Positions 17,206 through 25,122 of a DNA stretch of 49,449 bases are shown piece by piece. Each line of letters opens with the position of its first letter. The stretch's first letter is position 1. A program made the position numbers and the translations under genes. The notes beneath the pieces are model-generated. The model had not been told where the DNA came from and did not search any database. It saw nothing but the letters and a program-made list of their open reading frames with translations. The stretch lies in the NCBI GenBank assembly GCA_902777355.1, contig CACYTU010000038.1, positions 1 through 49,449 of the forward strand. The letters run 5' to 3'. The stretch is from an uncultured Lachnospiraceae bacterium (lineage in GTDB: Bacteria; Bacillota; Clostridia; Lachnospirales; Lachnospiraceae).

Positions 17206-17748
17206 TTACAGAAGAGACTTGATGCAGGCCTCCACTTTCGCCATGTCCGCGGTCGGCTCAAATCTGGCAGCGACATTTCCGTTTTTGTCGACAATGAACT
17301 TTGTGAAGTTCCACTTGATGTCAGGCTTTTTGTCCCAGTCAGGGTCTGCCTTTGAGAACATTTCCTCCAGCAGGGCCTTGAGCTCATGCTCGTCAAATCC
17401 CTCAAATCCCTTCTCGGACTTGAGCCATGTGTAGAGGGGAAGCTCGTTTTCTCCGTTCACATCCGACTTTTTCATCTGCGGGAAGGTTGTGTTGAAATGC
17501 AGTGTGCAGAACTCATGGATCTCATCGTCTGTTCCCGGAGCCTGTCCGCCGAACTGGTTGCAGGGAATGTCGAGAATTTCCAGCCCCTTGTCATGGTAAT
17601 CCCTGTACAGCTGCTCGATCGGGGCATACTGCGGAGTGAACCCGCAGCCCGTGGCTGTATTCACGATCATGATGACCTTTCCTTTGTAATCTGCCAGATT
17701 CAGTGCTTCGCCTTTGCGGGTTGTGATTGTAAAATCGTAGATATTCAT
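17206..17748 (-). CDS. glutathione peroxidase family protein (Cys type)
   Basis: Thiol-dependent peroxidase that reduces hydrogen peroxide or lipid peroxides in the cytosol; bacterial members often use thioredoxin rather than glutathione. It has 180 residues and a thioredoxin fold. The peroxidatic residue is Cys35 in NTATGCGFTPQ, not selenocysteine. The other active-site residues are the Gln in IPCNQFGGQAPG and the Trp and Asn in KWNFTKFIVDKNG. I chose ATG 17748, six bases after GGAGG, over an open extension to 17832 that overlaps the divergent promoter region. It is transcribed away from the XRE-ImmA-polymerase cassette, with which it may share control sites. Confidence 0.94.
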   Translation of the reverse strand: MNIYDFTITTRKGEALNLADYKGKVIMIVNTATGCGFTPQYAPIEQLYRDYHDKGLEILDIPCNQFGGQAPGTDDEIHEFCTLHFNTTFPQMKKSDVNGENELPLYTWLKSEKGFEGFDEHELKALLEEMFSKADPDWDKKPDIKWNFTKFIVDKNGNVAARFEPTADMAKVEACIKSLL

Positions 17749-17798
17749 ATCAAACCTCCGTAAATATCTCTGTCCCGGAAAATTCCGGAAAGCGAATA

Positions 17799-17931
17799 GA
17801 ACTTTTTGGAACTTTCTGTTGACAGAGGGCACCGATAGATGTAAGATAAATTACATAAAGTTCCAGTCAATAGTTCCTTTAAGTTCACTTCAAGGATAAC
17901 ATTGACAGAGGGATGATGTCAATAGAACTTT
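17799..17931. promoter_or_regulatory. cluster of six GAACTTT/AAAGTTC motifs (likely operator)
   Basis: GAACTTT at 17799, 17809 and 17925; AAAGTTC at 17857; AGTTCC at 17872; AAGTTC at 17881. They surround a good promoter in the gap between two divergent genes. The XRE protein encoded next door is the obvious candidate binder. Confidence 0.55.
17819..17847 (+). promoter_or_regulatory. candidate promoter of the XRE-ImmA-polymerase cassette
   Basis: Consensus TTGACA (17819-17824), 17-base spacer, TAAGAT (17842-17847). TTGACAGAGGG recurs at 17902 without a matching -10. Confidence 0.6.
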
Positions 17932-17967
17932 CAGCGACAGAATCATATATGAGAGGAGAGCGCGCAC

Positions 17968-18402
17968 ATGGCTACATTTTCAGAAAAAGTAAAACATGCC
18001 AGATCCGAACTGGGACTGACGCAGGCGGAACTCGGCGAGGCGGCGGGAGTCTCGCTGAGAACGATCCTCGATTATGAAAAAGGAAAAAAAGTGCCGCGCC
18101 AGAGTACACTTCTGAAGCTTGCCGCGGCTCTGAAAGTATCTTCCAGATTTCTGAGCGATGACACCTGCGACAACCCCGTCGAAGACATCGGGAAAGACAG
18201 CTATATTATGGAGGCGCGCAGAAACTACGGCGCGAGGGGCGGCAGGGAGATCGACGCGCTGCTGAACGAAAGCGTGGCTCTCTTTGCCGGCGGAGACATC
18301 CCTCAGGAGGAGAAGGACCGGTTTTTTGAGGCTCTCATGACAGCTTATGTCAAGAGCAAAGAAGAAGCAAAAAAGATATACGGACACAGACAGGACAAAT
18401 AA
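17968..18402 (+). CDS. XRE-family (ImmR-like) transcriptional regulator
   Basis: A 144-residue DNA-binding protein. Residues 5-60 form the Cro/C1-type HTH (ARSELGLTQAELGEAAGVS, then RTILDYEKGKKVPR). The C-terminal half is helical and charged (LLNESVALFAGGDIPQEEKDRFFEALMTAY in part), possibly for dimerisation or for recognition by the next gene's product. ATG 17968 has GAGAGGAG upstream. The neighbouring ImmA-type metallopeptidase gene starts 65 bases later, so the pair matches the ImmR/ImmA repressor-protease arrangement known from ICEBs1. I infer that it represses this cassette and perhaps the divergent peroxidase gene through the GAACTTT sites. Confidence 0.88.
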   Translation: MATFSEKVKHARSELGLTQAELGEAAGVSLRTILDYEKGKKVPRQSTLLKLAAALKVSSRFLSDDTCDNPVEDIGKDSYIMEARRNYGARGGREIDALLNESVALFAGGDIPQEEKDRFFEALMTAYVKSKEEAKKIYGHRQDK

Positions 18403-18467
18403 TCCGTTCTTCAGGATTCTGTCAGCGGGGCTTCCCGGTGCCGTTACCTGACGGGAGGGATTGATCG

Positions 18468-19025
18468 ATGAAATACGAATATATCAGCAGGGCTGTCCGG
18501 AAGCTGAAGAAGAAATACGGCACAGGGGATGTGCGGGAGCTGTGCGGAGCTCTGAAGATTGTCATTAACCCAGTGCCGATGGGAACCGGCAGGACGGCCG
18601 TCAAGGGCTTTTTCATCCGCAGCGCGAGGGTGAAGGTCATCACTATAAACAGCGACCTGCCGGAGATCGTCCGGCGCTTCATACTGGCCCATGAGCTGGG
18701 GCACGCTGTTCTTCACGGCAGCAGCGGATGCAATACCTTTCATGACGTCACGCTCTACGATGACAGCTCGGAAACAGAAAAGGAGGCGAATCTTTTTGCC
18801 GCGGAACTGCTGATGAATGACGAGGATGTGCTTGACCAGATCAACAATGACGGCACATTTTTTTCAGCTGCTTCAATGCTGGGAGTTCCCATGGAGCTCC
18901 TGGATTTCAAGTTCCGCATGATGAAGTGGAAAGGCTATAAACTGGTTGAGCCGCCGGTCGTGTCGCGAAGCGATTTTCTGAAGGAGATTCCCATACCGGA
19001 GAATCATGACGATGACTACGCGTGA
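18468..19025 (+). CDS. ImmA/IrrE-type metallopeptidase
   Basis: A 185-residue zinc peptidase of the COG2856/IrrE group. The motif HELGH is at residues 75-79, with the third ligand probably a Glu in ETEKEANLFAAELLM about 30 residues later, as in the family. No signal peptide is present, so it is cytosolic. Known family members cleave a partner XRE repressor after DNA damage or stress; the gene just upstream encodes such a repressor. ATG 18468 follows GGGAGGG at suitable spacing. The C-terminus (from about residue 140) is charged and ends in acidic residues. Confidence 0.9.
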   Translation: MKYEYISRAVRKLKKKYGTGDVRELCGALKIVINPVPMGTGRTAVKGFFIRSARVKVITINSDLPEIVRRFILAHELGHAVLHGSSGCNTFHDVTLYDDSSETEKEANLFAAELLMNDEDVLDQINNDGTFFSAASMLGVPMELLDFKFRMMKWKGYKLVEPPVVSRSDFLKEIPIPENHDDDYA

Positions 19026-19083
19026 CCGGACACAGGCATGATGAAAGCACCGGGGAAAACAGCCGCGGGTGCAGGAGGCTGAG

Positions 19084-20658
19084 ATGTGCGGGTCGGATCA
19101 CGGCGCCGGAAAACGGCCGGACTATGCAGGACAGAGTCCGGAGCCGCAGGAGAGTATAAGCGGCAGATGCGGACCTGCGGACAATGCAGGGGACAGGCAG
19201 TTAAGCGGCAGATGCGGACCTGCGGACAATACAGGGTGCGGGCAGGCGAGAGTTTATATTGCCATTGACATGAAGTCCTTTTACGCGTCTGTCGAGTGTG
19301 TCCATCGGGGAATGGATCCCCTTAAGGCCAATCTGCTCGTGGCGGACCCGTCCCGTTCGGATCAGACGATCTGTCTTGCAGTCAGTCCGGCGCTGAAAGC
19401 CATCGGAGTTCCCAGCCGTCCCAGGCTCTTTGAGGCCAAACAGGCAATACGCAGATACGAGCGGAAGCACCGCACGAAAATCTGCTACGAGACGGCTGTT
19501 CCGCGAATGGCGGAGTATGAACGAGTATCGGCGAAAATCTATTCGGTGTATCTGAAATATATAGCGCCGGAGGACGTTCACGTGTATTCCATAGATGAGG
19601 TATTCATCGACTGCACGCCCTATCTGCACTTTTATGCCGCCCAGGCGGAGAAGAAGTCAAAAGAGAGCGGAAAAAAAGTCCACCCGGCCCACGTAATGGC
19701 CATGACCATCATCCGGGATGTCCTCAGAACGACAGGTATTACGGCCACTGTCGGGATCGGTACGAACCTGTATCTGGCAAAGGTCGCCATGGATATAGTG
19801 GCGAAAAAAGCCCCGCCGGACAGAGATGGGGTGAGGATCGCGGAGCTGAATGAAGACTCCTACTGTTACCTTCTCTGGGATCATCAGCCACTCACCGATT
19901 TCTGGCAGATCGGACCCGGGAAAATGCGGCGCCTGCACTCTTACCATCTGTATACGATGGGAGAAATTGCGGCCAGATCGCAGTGGGATGAAGCCATGTT
20001 TTATAAGGTCTTCGGAATCGACGGAGAAATCCTGATCGACCACGCCTGGGGCATCGAACCCGTGACAATGAGGGATATCAAGAGCTACCGGACGGATGAC
20101 CACAGCATCTCCAACGGACAGGTCCTGCCCAGAACCTATGAGTATGACGAAGCCCGCATCGCGTTTGCGGAGATGATAGATCTCCTCTGCGAGCAGATGT
20201 ACAGAAAAAAAGTGATCTGCAGGGGAGTGACATGGTGGGTCAGTTATGACTGGAAGAGCCTGGAGCACTGCCCGGAATACAACGGAGACCTGTCGGTTGA
20301 CTTCTATGGCAGGCTGCATCCGAGACATTCGGGGGGAACCCTCCGTCTGTCCGTTCCGTCCAACAGCGTCTCCACGATCCGGAAAGGTCTGCTTGACCAG
20401 TTTGACAAAAGGACAGACCACAGGCTGCTGTACAGAAGACTCGGTGTCAGCGCCATACAGGTGAAAGAAGATTCAGGGACATTCCAGATGGATCTCTTTA
20501 CGGACTATGATGCCCTGGAGAGAGAACGAAGGATCCAGGGGGCCATGCTGGAAATCCGCCGGCGTTTTGGCCCCAATGCTGTCCTCAGGGGAATGAACCT
20601 GCTCGACGGCGCGATGACAAGGGAACGCAATACGCAGATCGGCGGACACAAGGCATAG
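19084..20658 (+). CDS. Y-family DNA polymerase (UvrX/UmuC-like)
   Basis: Error-prone lesion-bypass DNA polymerase, 524 residues. Catalytic Asp62 lies in YIAIDMKSFYASVEC and Asp171-Glu172 in YSIDEVFIDC. GIGTNLYLAKVAMDI marks the palm/thumb region, and QMDLF (468-472) is a likely beta-clamp motif. Residues 1-55 are a low-complexity extension containing a doubled SGRCGPADN unit, absent from usual members. I chose ATG 19084 because AGGAGG is five bases upstream; an internal start near the conserved VYIAID is possible. Partnered with the YolD-like gene downstream, as uvrX-yolZ or yqjW-yqjX are in Bacillus. Confidence 0.93.
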   Translation: MCGSDHGAGKRPDYAGQSPEPQESISGRCGPADNAGDRQLSGRCGPADNTGCGQARVYIAIDMKSFYASVECVHRGMDPLKANLLVADPSRSDQTICLAVSPALKAIGVPSRPRLFEAKQAIRRYERKHRTKICYETAVPRMAEYERVSAKIYSVYLKYIAPEDVHVYSIDEVFIDCTPYLHFYAAQAEKKSKESGKKVHPAHVMAMTIIRDVLRTTGITATVGIGTNLYLAKVAMDIVAKKAPPDRDGVRIAELNEDSYCYLLWDHQPLTDFWQIGPGKMRRLHSYHLYTMGEIAARSQWDEAMFYKVFGIDGEILIDHAWGIEPVTMRDIKSYRTDDHSISNGQVLPRTYEYDEARIAFAEMIDLLCEQMYRKKVICRGVTWWVSYDWKSLEHCPEYNGDLSVDFYGRLHPRHSGGTLRLSVPSNSVSTIRKGLLDQFDKRTDHRLLYRRLGVSAIQVKEDSGTFQMDLFTDYDALERERRIQGAMLEIRRRFGPNAVLRGMNLLDGAMTRERNTQIGGHKA

Positions 20659-20677
20659 TATAAAGCATAGCAAGAGG

Positions 20678-20727
20678 TATAGTGCAAGACTTAGTCCGGG
20701 GAATAGTGCAAGACTTAGTCCGGGGCA
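20678..20727 (+). repeat. two copies of a 24-base unit
   Basis: ATAGTGCAAGACTTAGTCCGGGG occurs twice in succession in the gap before the YolD-like gene. Related GCATAG/GTATAG steps precede it. Confidence 0.75.
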
Positions 20728-20816
20728 TAGTCTTTCGACGCGCATGCTGCGGGATTCTGAATATGAGAGGGGATGATCATGTGCTTTCCGAAGCGGTGTA
20801 TGAAAGTATAGGAATA

Positions 20817-21341
20817 ATGCCCATGCCGGTCAATTTTCGCCATGCGGAGGTCTTCCGGCGGGGAAGGCCCCGGCACGGAAAGCCGGGGAAACTGTCCACT
20901 TATGATGCTTTTTACATAAAGCATCCCCCCATGGACACGGTCCGCCGGGCCAAGCTCTTCTCATCATTTGACGCGCTGAAAGGTTTCGGGGACTGCATTG
21001 CCTCGAAGGAGGTGCTGTACGAGGAAAGGCATGAACTGACAGAGGAGGAAAAAGGGGAGCTGGACCGCCGCCTCTCGATCCTCCGGAGCCTGACCGCTTC
21101 CGGCCGCCTGGCAAGGCAGAACAAAGTGGCAGTGAAGATTACCCGCTTCGTGCCCTGTACAGATCCGGAATCTGACTCCTGCGGAACGGGGCGCGGACAG
21201 TACGAGACTGTTTCGGGAATCGTGCGCAGGGTGGACGTGTACAGAAGGACGATAGTCGTGGGAGAGGAGAAAATCAGCCTTGACGCGGTGACAGAGATAT
21301 GGGGAAACCCGATTCTGGAGCAGGACTCCGGCATGTGCTGA
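20817..21341 (+). CDS. YolD-like protein
   Basis: A 174-residue soluble protein resembling the YolD-like family that accompanies Y-family polymerases in Firmicutes; such proteins are proposed to act like UmuD. Visible features are FRRGRPRHGKPGKLSTYDAFYIKHPPMD near the N-terminus (first part of that stretch highly basic), FDALKGFGDCIASKEV, a charged helix RHELTEEEKGELDRRL, and a C-terminal beta-rich half (VSGIVRRVDVYRRTIVVGEEK) like the YolD small barrel. Start is unsure: ATG 20817 or 20823 follow AGGA at 4 or 10 bases, and ATG 20763 is also in frame with a poor ribosome site. Last gene of the cassette. Confidence 0.75.
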   Translation: MPMPVNFRHAEVFRRGRPRHGKPGKLSTYDAFYIKHPPMDTVRRAKLFSSFDALKGFGDCIASKEVLYEERHELTEEEKGELDRRLSILRSLTASGRLARQNKVAVKITRFVPCTDPESDSCGTGRGQYETVSGIVRRVDVYRRTIVVGEEKISLDAVTEIWGNPILEQDSGMC

Positions 21342-21358
21342 CGTCCTGACGAACAGTA

Positions 21359-21430
21359 TGGCCTGAAAGAGTAAACCGGGATGACGCACGGCATGGCCTG
21401 AAAGAGTAAACTGAAGTAAACTGAGATGAC
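21359..21430 (+). repeat. direct repeat in a short gap
   Basis: ATGGCCTGAAAGAGTAAAC occurs twice about 34 bases apart, and GATGACGCACGG recurs. No other feature is visible in the 131-base gap. Confidence 0.65.
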
Positions 21431-21472
21431 GCACGGGGACAATCTCCGTGTCCTTACCAGGAATATTTATAT

Positions 21473-22594
21473 ATGAATAATGAAAATATTGCACTGAAGA
21501 CCTGGGGGATGCTGATCATGCTGTCCGCGTCCGTCTGCTTTTCAATCGGAGGTCTTCTGATCAAGATAATTCCCTGGAATCCGTTCGCGATCAATGGATC
21601 CAGGAACCTGATCGCCGCCTGTGTGATCGGCCTGTATATTTACTTTACCGGACATCGCATGAAGTTCAATTTCACGGTTCTGGCGGGCGCTGTATGTATG
21701 GCCGGGGTCACGACGCTCTTTACGGTCGCGAACAAGCTGACCACTGCCGGGAACGCGATCGTCCTTCAGTATACCGAGCCGGTCTGGGTCATCCTGCTGA
21801 TGTTTGTCTTTTTCAGGAAAAAGCCCTCCGGGCTTGAGATTATCACGATCATATCAGTGCTGATCGGAATACTCTGCTTCTTTTTTGACAGCCTTTCGAC
21901 AGGAAAGGTGATGGGAGACTTCATTGCGGTCTTATCCGGACTGTTCTACGCGGGAATGTTCATGCTCAATCAGTTTAAAGAGGGAGACGCCCTGTCCTCT
22001 ATGGTAATCGGGCAGCTTCTGTGCGGTGTTTTTCTGACTCCGATGGTCCTGCGGGAAACAGTTTTTTCTCCGTCTGTTCTGGCCGCAGTTTTCGTTCTGG
22101 GCACGGTCCAGGTCGGCCTGGCCTATATTCTGTTTTCCATAGGAACGAAGCTGACAGATCCGGTCACGGCATCGATCATCAATGCCGCGGAGCCCATTCT
22201 GAATCCCATTCTGGTCGCGGTGTTTTACGGCGAGGTGCTGGGCCGGCTGTCCCTGGCAGGGGCCGCAATTGTAATCGGAAGCATCCTTTTCTACAACATT
22301 CGTCAGTCCGGACTATGGAAAAGTCAGACCGGATTTCAGAAGTTCAGCCGGGAGGAAAGAATCGCTTTTTATGAGCAAATCTTTGACCAGCTGAGTGCGG
22401 CAGATCCGGAGACAGACCTTTCCGATGAAATGAAGAGACAATACAGGCTTCTGGAGGAGTATTACACATCCGGGGAATGGCGCGGGGATTACGAGGCGGA
22501 TGAAGCGGGACTGCTTCCGCCGGATTTAAAACGAGGGGTGCTCTCACAGGACGGTGTATATAATCTGTTGGAACACTTTAAAGAAGGAAGATAA
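21473..22594 (+). CDS. EamA/DMT-family exporter fused to a DUF4298-like domain
   Basis: Drug/metabolite transporter of 373 residues. Residues 10-285 form about ten membrane helices in two EamA halves (for example MLIMLSASVCFSIGGLLIKI, then ALSGLFYAGMF-type and INAAEPILNPILVAVFYGE). Residues 300-373 are soluble and match, from memory, DUF4298: ERIAFYEQIFDQL, YRLLEEYYTSGEWRGDYEAD, LPPDLKRGVLSQDGVYNLL. Such a domain usually occurs as a separate small protein; here it is fused in frame with no stop between. The substrate is unknown. ATG 21473 follows AGGAA by nine bases. Confidence 0.88.
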   Translation: MNNENIALKTWGMLIMLSASVCFSIGGLLIKIIPWNPFAINGSRNLIAACVIGLYIYFTGHRMKFNFTVLAGAVCMAGVTTLFTVANKLTTAGNAIVLQYTEPVWVILLMFVFFRKKPSGLEIITIISVLIGILCFFFDSLSTGKVMGDFIAVLSGLFYAGMFMLNQFKEGDALSSMVIGQLLCGVFLTPMVLRETVFSPSVLAAVFVLGTVQVGLAYILFSIGTKLTDPVTASIINAAEPILNPILVAVFYGEVLGRLSLAGAAIVIGSILFYNIRQSGLWKSQTGFQKFSREERIAFYEQIFDQLSAADPETDLSDEMKRQYRLLEEYYTSGEWRGDYEADEAGLLPPDLKRGVLSQDGVYNLLEHFKEGR

Positions 22595-22620
22595 GGATTC
22601 ACTGGAGTATTCCGGGTGCC

Positions 22621-22750
22621 CTGCCGCTCGCAAGAGCGGCAGTCTGAAGCGTTTTCGCGCAGGCGAAAACGGTGAAGAATCACAGGAAGTTTGTGCTCCG
22701 GCACAAACTTCGGGAGTGAAAGAAATGCTATCGAGAATTTTTTTCACTCT
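22621..22750 (+). repeat. family B four-hairpin element, copy 1
   Basis: Four successive hairpins: CTGCCGCTC/GAGCGGCAG, CGTTTTCGC/GCGAAAACG, GAAGTTTGTGC/GCACAAACTTC and GAGTGAAA/TTTCACTC. It starts 26 bases after the exporter stop. Copy 2 is at 34970-35102 on the other strand. Confidence 0.88.
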
Positions 22751-22777
22751 TTACACTTCTGATAAATCTGATAGAAT
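22750..22777 (+). promoter_or_regulatory. candidate promoter for the NCS2 permease
   Basis: TTTACA (22750-22755), 16-base spacer, TAGAAT (22772-22777), about 60 bases upstream of the gene. Confidence 0.5.
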
Positions 22778-22801
22778 AGGACGGTAATGAAAACCATTTA
22801 A

Positions 22802-22820
22802 ATCACATCACCGTTGTGAT
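22802..22820 (+). promoter_or_regulatory. hairpin adjoining the NCS2 ribosome site
   Basis: ATCACA (22802-22807) pairs with TGTGAT (22815-22820); the AAGGAG ribosome site begins at 22821. It is too small for a purine riboswitch. Confidence 0.4.
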
Positions 22821-22837
22821 AAGGAGAGTATTGAAAA

Positions 22838-24196
22838 ATGGAAAAATTCTTTAAGATCCAAGAACATGGTTCAACCGTTGAACGGGAGTTGACCGCTGGA
22901 TTGACGACATTTATGACTATGGCGTATATCCTTGCGGTTAATCCCGGTATTCTGAGTGCTTCAGGAATGGACGCGGGCGCTATCTTTACAGCCACTGCAC
23001 TTGCATCGGCATTTGCTTCTTTCCTGATGGGATTCCTTGCTAACCTTCCTTTCGTGCTTTCGGCAGGAATGGGCCTCAACGCGTATTTCGCTTATACTGT
23101 TGTTCAGGGTATGGGATACTCATGGCAGATGGCCCTGACAGCTGTATTTGTAGAAGGTCTCATTTTCATTATCCTTTCACTCACCAATGTACGTGAGGCT
23201 ATCTTTAATGCTATTCCCGAATCGCTCAAGATTGCGGTGTCCGTAGGTATCGGCCTTTTCATCACATTTATCGGCCTTCAGAATGCCCATATCGTAGTCG
23301 GAAGCTCTACACTGGTCTCGCTCTTTTCCTTTAAAGGATCTCTTGCCGCCGGTACTTTCCGCAGCGAGGGCGTCACTGTTCTGCTTGCCCTGGCAGGTAT
23401 CATGATCACAGCATTTTTGATGCTGCACAATGTCAAGGGAAATATTCTTCTTGGAATTGTCATCACCTGGGTTCTGGGCATCATCTGCCAGCTCACAGGT
23501 ATCTATATTCCCAATCCCGAGGCTGGATTCTACAGTGTAATCCCTTCAGGAATCGTTTCTATGCCTGCGTCACTGGCGCCCACACTTTTCAAGATCGATC
23601 CTTCAAGCATTTTTTCGATAGACTTCGTAGTCGTCATGCTTGCCTTCCTGTTTGTCGATATGTTTGATACACTGGGAACTCTGATCGGCTGTGCAGCCAA
23701 GGCTGAACTTCTTGATGAGAAGGGCCGTCTCCCCGGCATCCGCGGAGCTCTTCTTTCTGATGCGGTCGGCACAATGGTCGGAGCTCTGATGGGAACCTCC
23801 ACGATCACCACTTTCGTTGAGTCTGCATCCGGTATCGCAGAAGGCGGACGCACAGGACTTACTGCGATTGCGGCAGGTTTTCTCTTCCTGGTTTCGCTCT
23901 TCTTCTCACCCCTGTTCCTCACGATTCCTTCCTTTGCCACTGCGCCTGCACTGGTCATGGTCGGTTATCTGATGATGCAGTCGGTAGGAAAAATCAGATG
24001 GAACAGCCTGCTTGAGTCCATCCCGGCCTTTATCTGCATGGCATCCATGGGATTCATGTACTCCATCTCTGAGGGCATCTGCTTCGGAATTATTTCTTAC
24101 ACATTCCTTCACGTCGTCGGCGGAAAGGGCAAAGAAGTGACTCCTCTTATGTATGTCCTGACAGTTGTCTTTATCTTGAAGTACTTTGTCATCTAA
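22838..24196 (+). CDS. NCS2-family permease, AzgA/PbuG-like (purine uptake)
   Basis: Proton-linked nucleobase transporter, 452 residues, with about 12-14 membrane segments. Family features: LTAGLTTFMTMAYILAVNP near residue 20, AGMGLNAYFAYTVV near 78, the VDMFDTLGTLIGCAAKA stretch near 270, and GTSTITTFVESASGIAEGGRTGL near 320, which holds the conserved TM10-like substrate residues. These match the AzgA branch (adenine, guanine, hypoxanthine) rather than UraA; the exact base is not decidable here. Strong AAGGAG precedes ATG 22838. Codon use looks more biased than its neighbours (frequent CTT, GGT), suggesting good expression. A terminator follows. Confidence 0.93.
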   Translation: MEKFFKIQEHGSTVERELTAGLTTFMTMAYILAVNPGILSASGMDAGAIFTATALASAFASFLMGFLANLPFVLSAGMGLNAYFAYTVVQGMGYSWQMALTAVFVEGLIFIILSLTNVREAIFNAIPESLKIAVSVGIGLFITFIGLQNAHIVVGSSTLVSLFSFKGSLAAGTFRSEGVTVLLALAGIMITAFLMLHNVKGNILLGIVITWVLGIICQLTGIYIPNPEAGFYSVIPSGIVSMPASLAPTLFKIDPSSIFSIDFVVVMLAFLFVDMFDTLGTLIGCAAKAELLDEKGRLPGIRGALLSDAVGTMVGALMGTSTITTFVESASGIAEGGRTGLTAIAAGFLFLVSLFFSPLFLTIPSFATAPALVMVGYLMMQSVGKIRWNSLLESIPAFICMASMGFMYSISEGICFGIISYTFLHVVGGKGKEVTPLMYVLTVVFILKYFVI

Positions 24197-24229
24197 ATCT
24201 GAATCCGGATTAAATATTACCGGACCTGA

Positions 24230-24330
24230 ATCTGGTACTGCGTCAGATTATGAATCTGCCGGACCTGAAATAATGACGGTGCACGGTTGAAAATCTGTTG
24301 GACCTGAAATAATGACTGCGGGAGGATATT
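24230..24330 (+). repeat. imperfect direct repeats after the NCS2 gene
   Basis: GGACCTGAAATAATGAC occurs at 24261 and 24299, with related GGACCTGAAT upstream. Together with the following hairpins this fills the 304-base gap. Confidence 0.6.
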
Positions 24331-24350
24331 CTCTGCAGTGTCGTAACTCC

Positions 24351-24413
24351 CGGGCGGCTCTTTGAGCCGCCCGTTTGCTTCAGATGGGGCGGTGCGCCGC
24401 CTTAGTCTTTTTT
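24351..24413 (+). terminator. two successive terminator-like hairpins
   Basis: CGGGCGGCTC/GAGCCGCCCG (24351-24373) is followed by TTTGCTT. GGCGG/CCGCC (24388-24401) is followed by a T6 run. Confidence 0.7.
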
Positions 24414-24500
24414 CAGAAATCAGAATTCAACGGGACAGAATCCTGCTTCCCGGATCTGCTGCGGCCAACGATTAAGCTGACGAAGGAGTAGAATAGGCTT

Positions 24501-25025
24501 ATGAAACTGGAGAAAACGATCTGCCCCTATTGCGGTGCGGGACTGAAGATAGAATACGGACAGAGAACGGTTGAGTGTCAATATTGTAAAAGTACGGTAT
24601 TGATTCAGGATGACGCCGATAATATTGTTGAGGACAATATTGAGCATGAACCGTATCCTCCCGACACAGAAAGAAATCGTAAAGGGACTGATTCTGCGCC
24701 GGGACGAAGATTTAACCGTCTGTTTCCGCCCCCCGGATTCCGCACAAAGAATCCTTTGCACATGATAATAGCTATAACGGGATATCTCCTGATCATAGTT
24801 TCTGCCCGGGAAATGGATACTATTCTGGATACTGTGTTCTTTACAGTAATCTTCCTTTCCGCGGTTGATATTTTCACCAACTGGACGGGATTTTTCTCCG
24901 GACTTCCGGGAGTGAACAGCCGAAACACACTGATCCGGATTTTGATGAAGCTGGTTTGGAGCCTGGTCGTTTCTATTGCATGGGCTTTGGTTTTGGTCTC
25001 CATAGAGATGATTTTTGGCATGTAA
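24501..25025 (+). CDS. zinc-ribbon membrane protein of unknown function
   Basis: A 174-residue protein I do not recognise. Residues 8-30 hold a four-Cys zinc ribbon (CPYCGAGLKIEYG, then CQYC). A charged linker spans about 35-80. Three hydrophobic segments follow: about 88-104 (MIIAITGYLLIIVSA), 108-127 (DTVFFTVIFLSAVDIF) and 148-172 (VWSLVVSIAWALVLVSIEM). AGGAG precedes ATG 24501. The downstream unknown gene is about 100 bases away and may be co-transcribed. The arrangement resembles small stress or surface proteins with N-terminal zinc ribbons, but that is not an assignment. Confidence 0.75.
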   Translation: MKLEKTICPYCGAGLKIEYGQRTVECQYCKSTVLIQDDADNIVEDNIEHEPYPPDTERNRKGTDSAPGRRFNRLFPPPGFRTKNPLHMIIAITGYLLIIVSAREMDTILDTVFFTVIFLSAVDIFTNWTGFFSGLPGVNSRNTLIRILMKLVWSLVVSIAWALVLVSIEMIFGM

Positions 25026-25122
25026 GGGTTTTGTGGAAAAACCGGAGAGAATCCGGGAAAGGCGATGTCTGTGCACCAAAGTGCTCCGGTAGGCTTTGCA
25101 AGACTGATAAAGGAAGTGGAAA

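Noticed and set aside
17268-17760. Selenocysteine codon in the glutathione peroxidase
   Set aside because: The catalytic codon is TGC (Cys35); there is no in-frame TGA.
17799-21341. Prophage or integrative conjugative element
   Set aside because: The ImmR/ImmA-like pair suggests it, but no integrase, replication, transfer or structural gene lies nearby.
22750-22837. Purine riboswitch before the NCS2 permease
   Set aside because: The leader is too short and lacks the conserved three-way junction; only a 6-bp hairpin is present.
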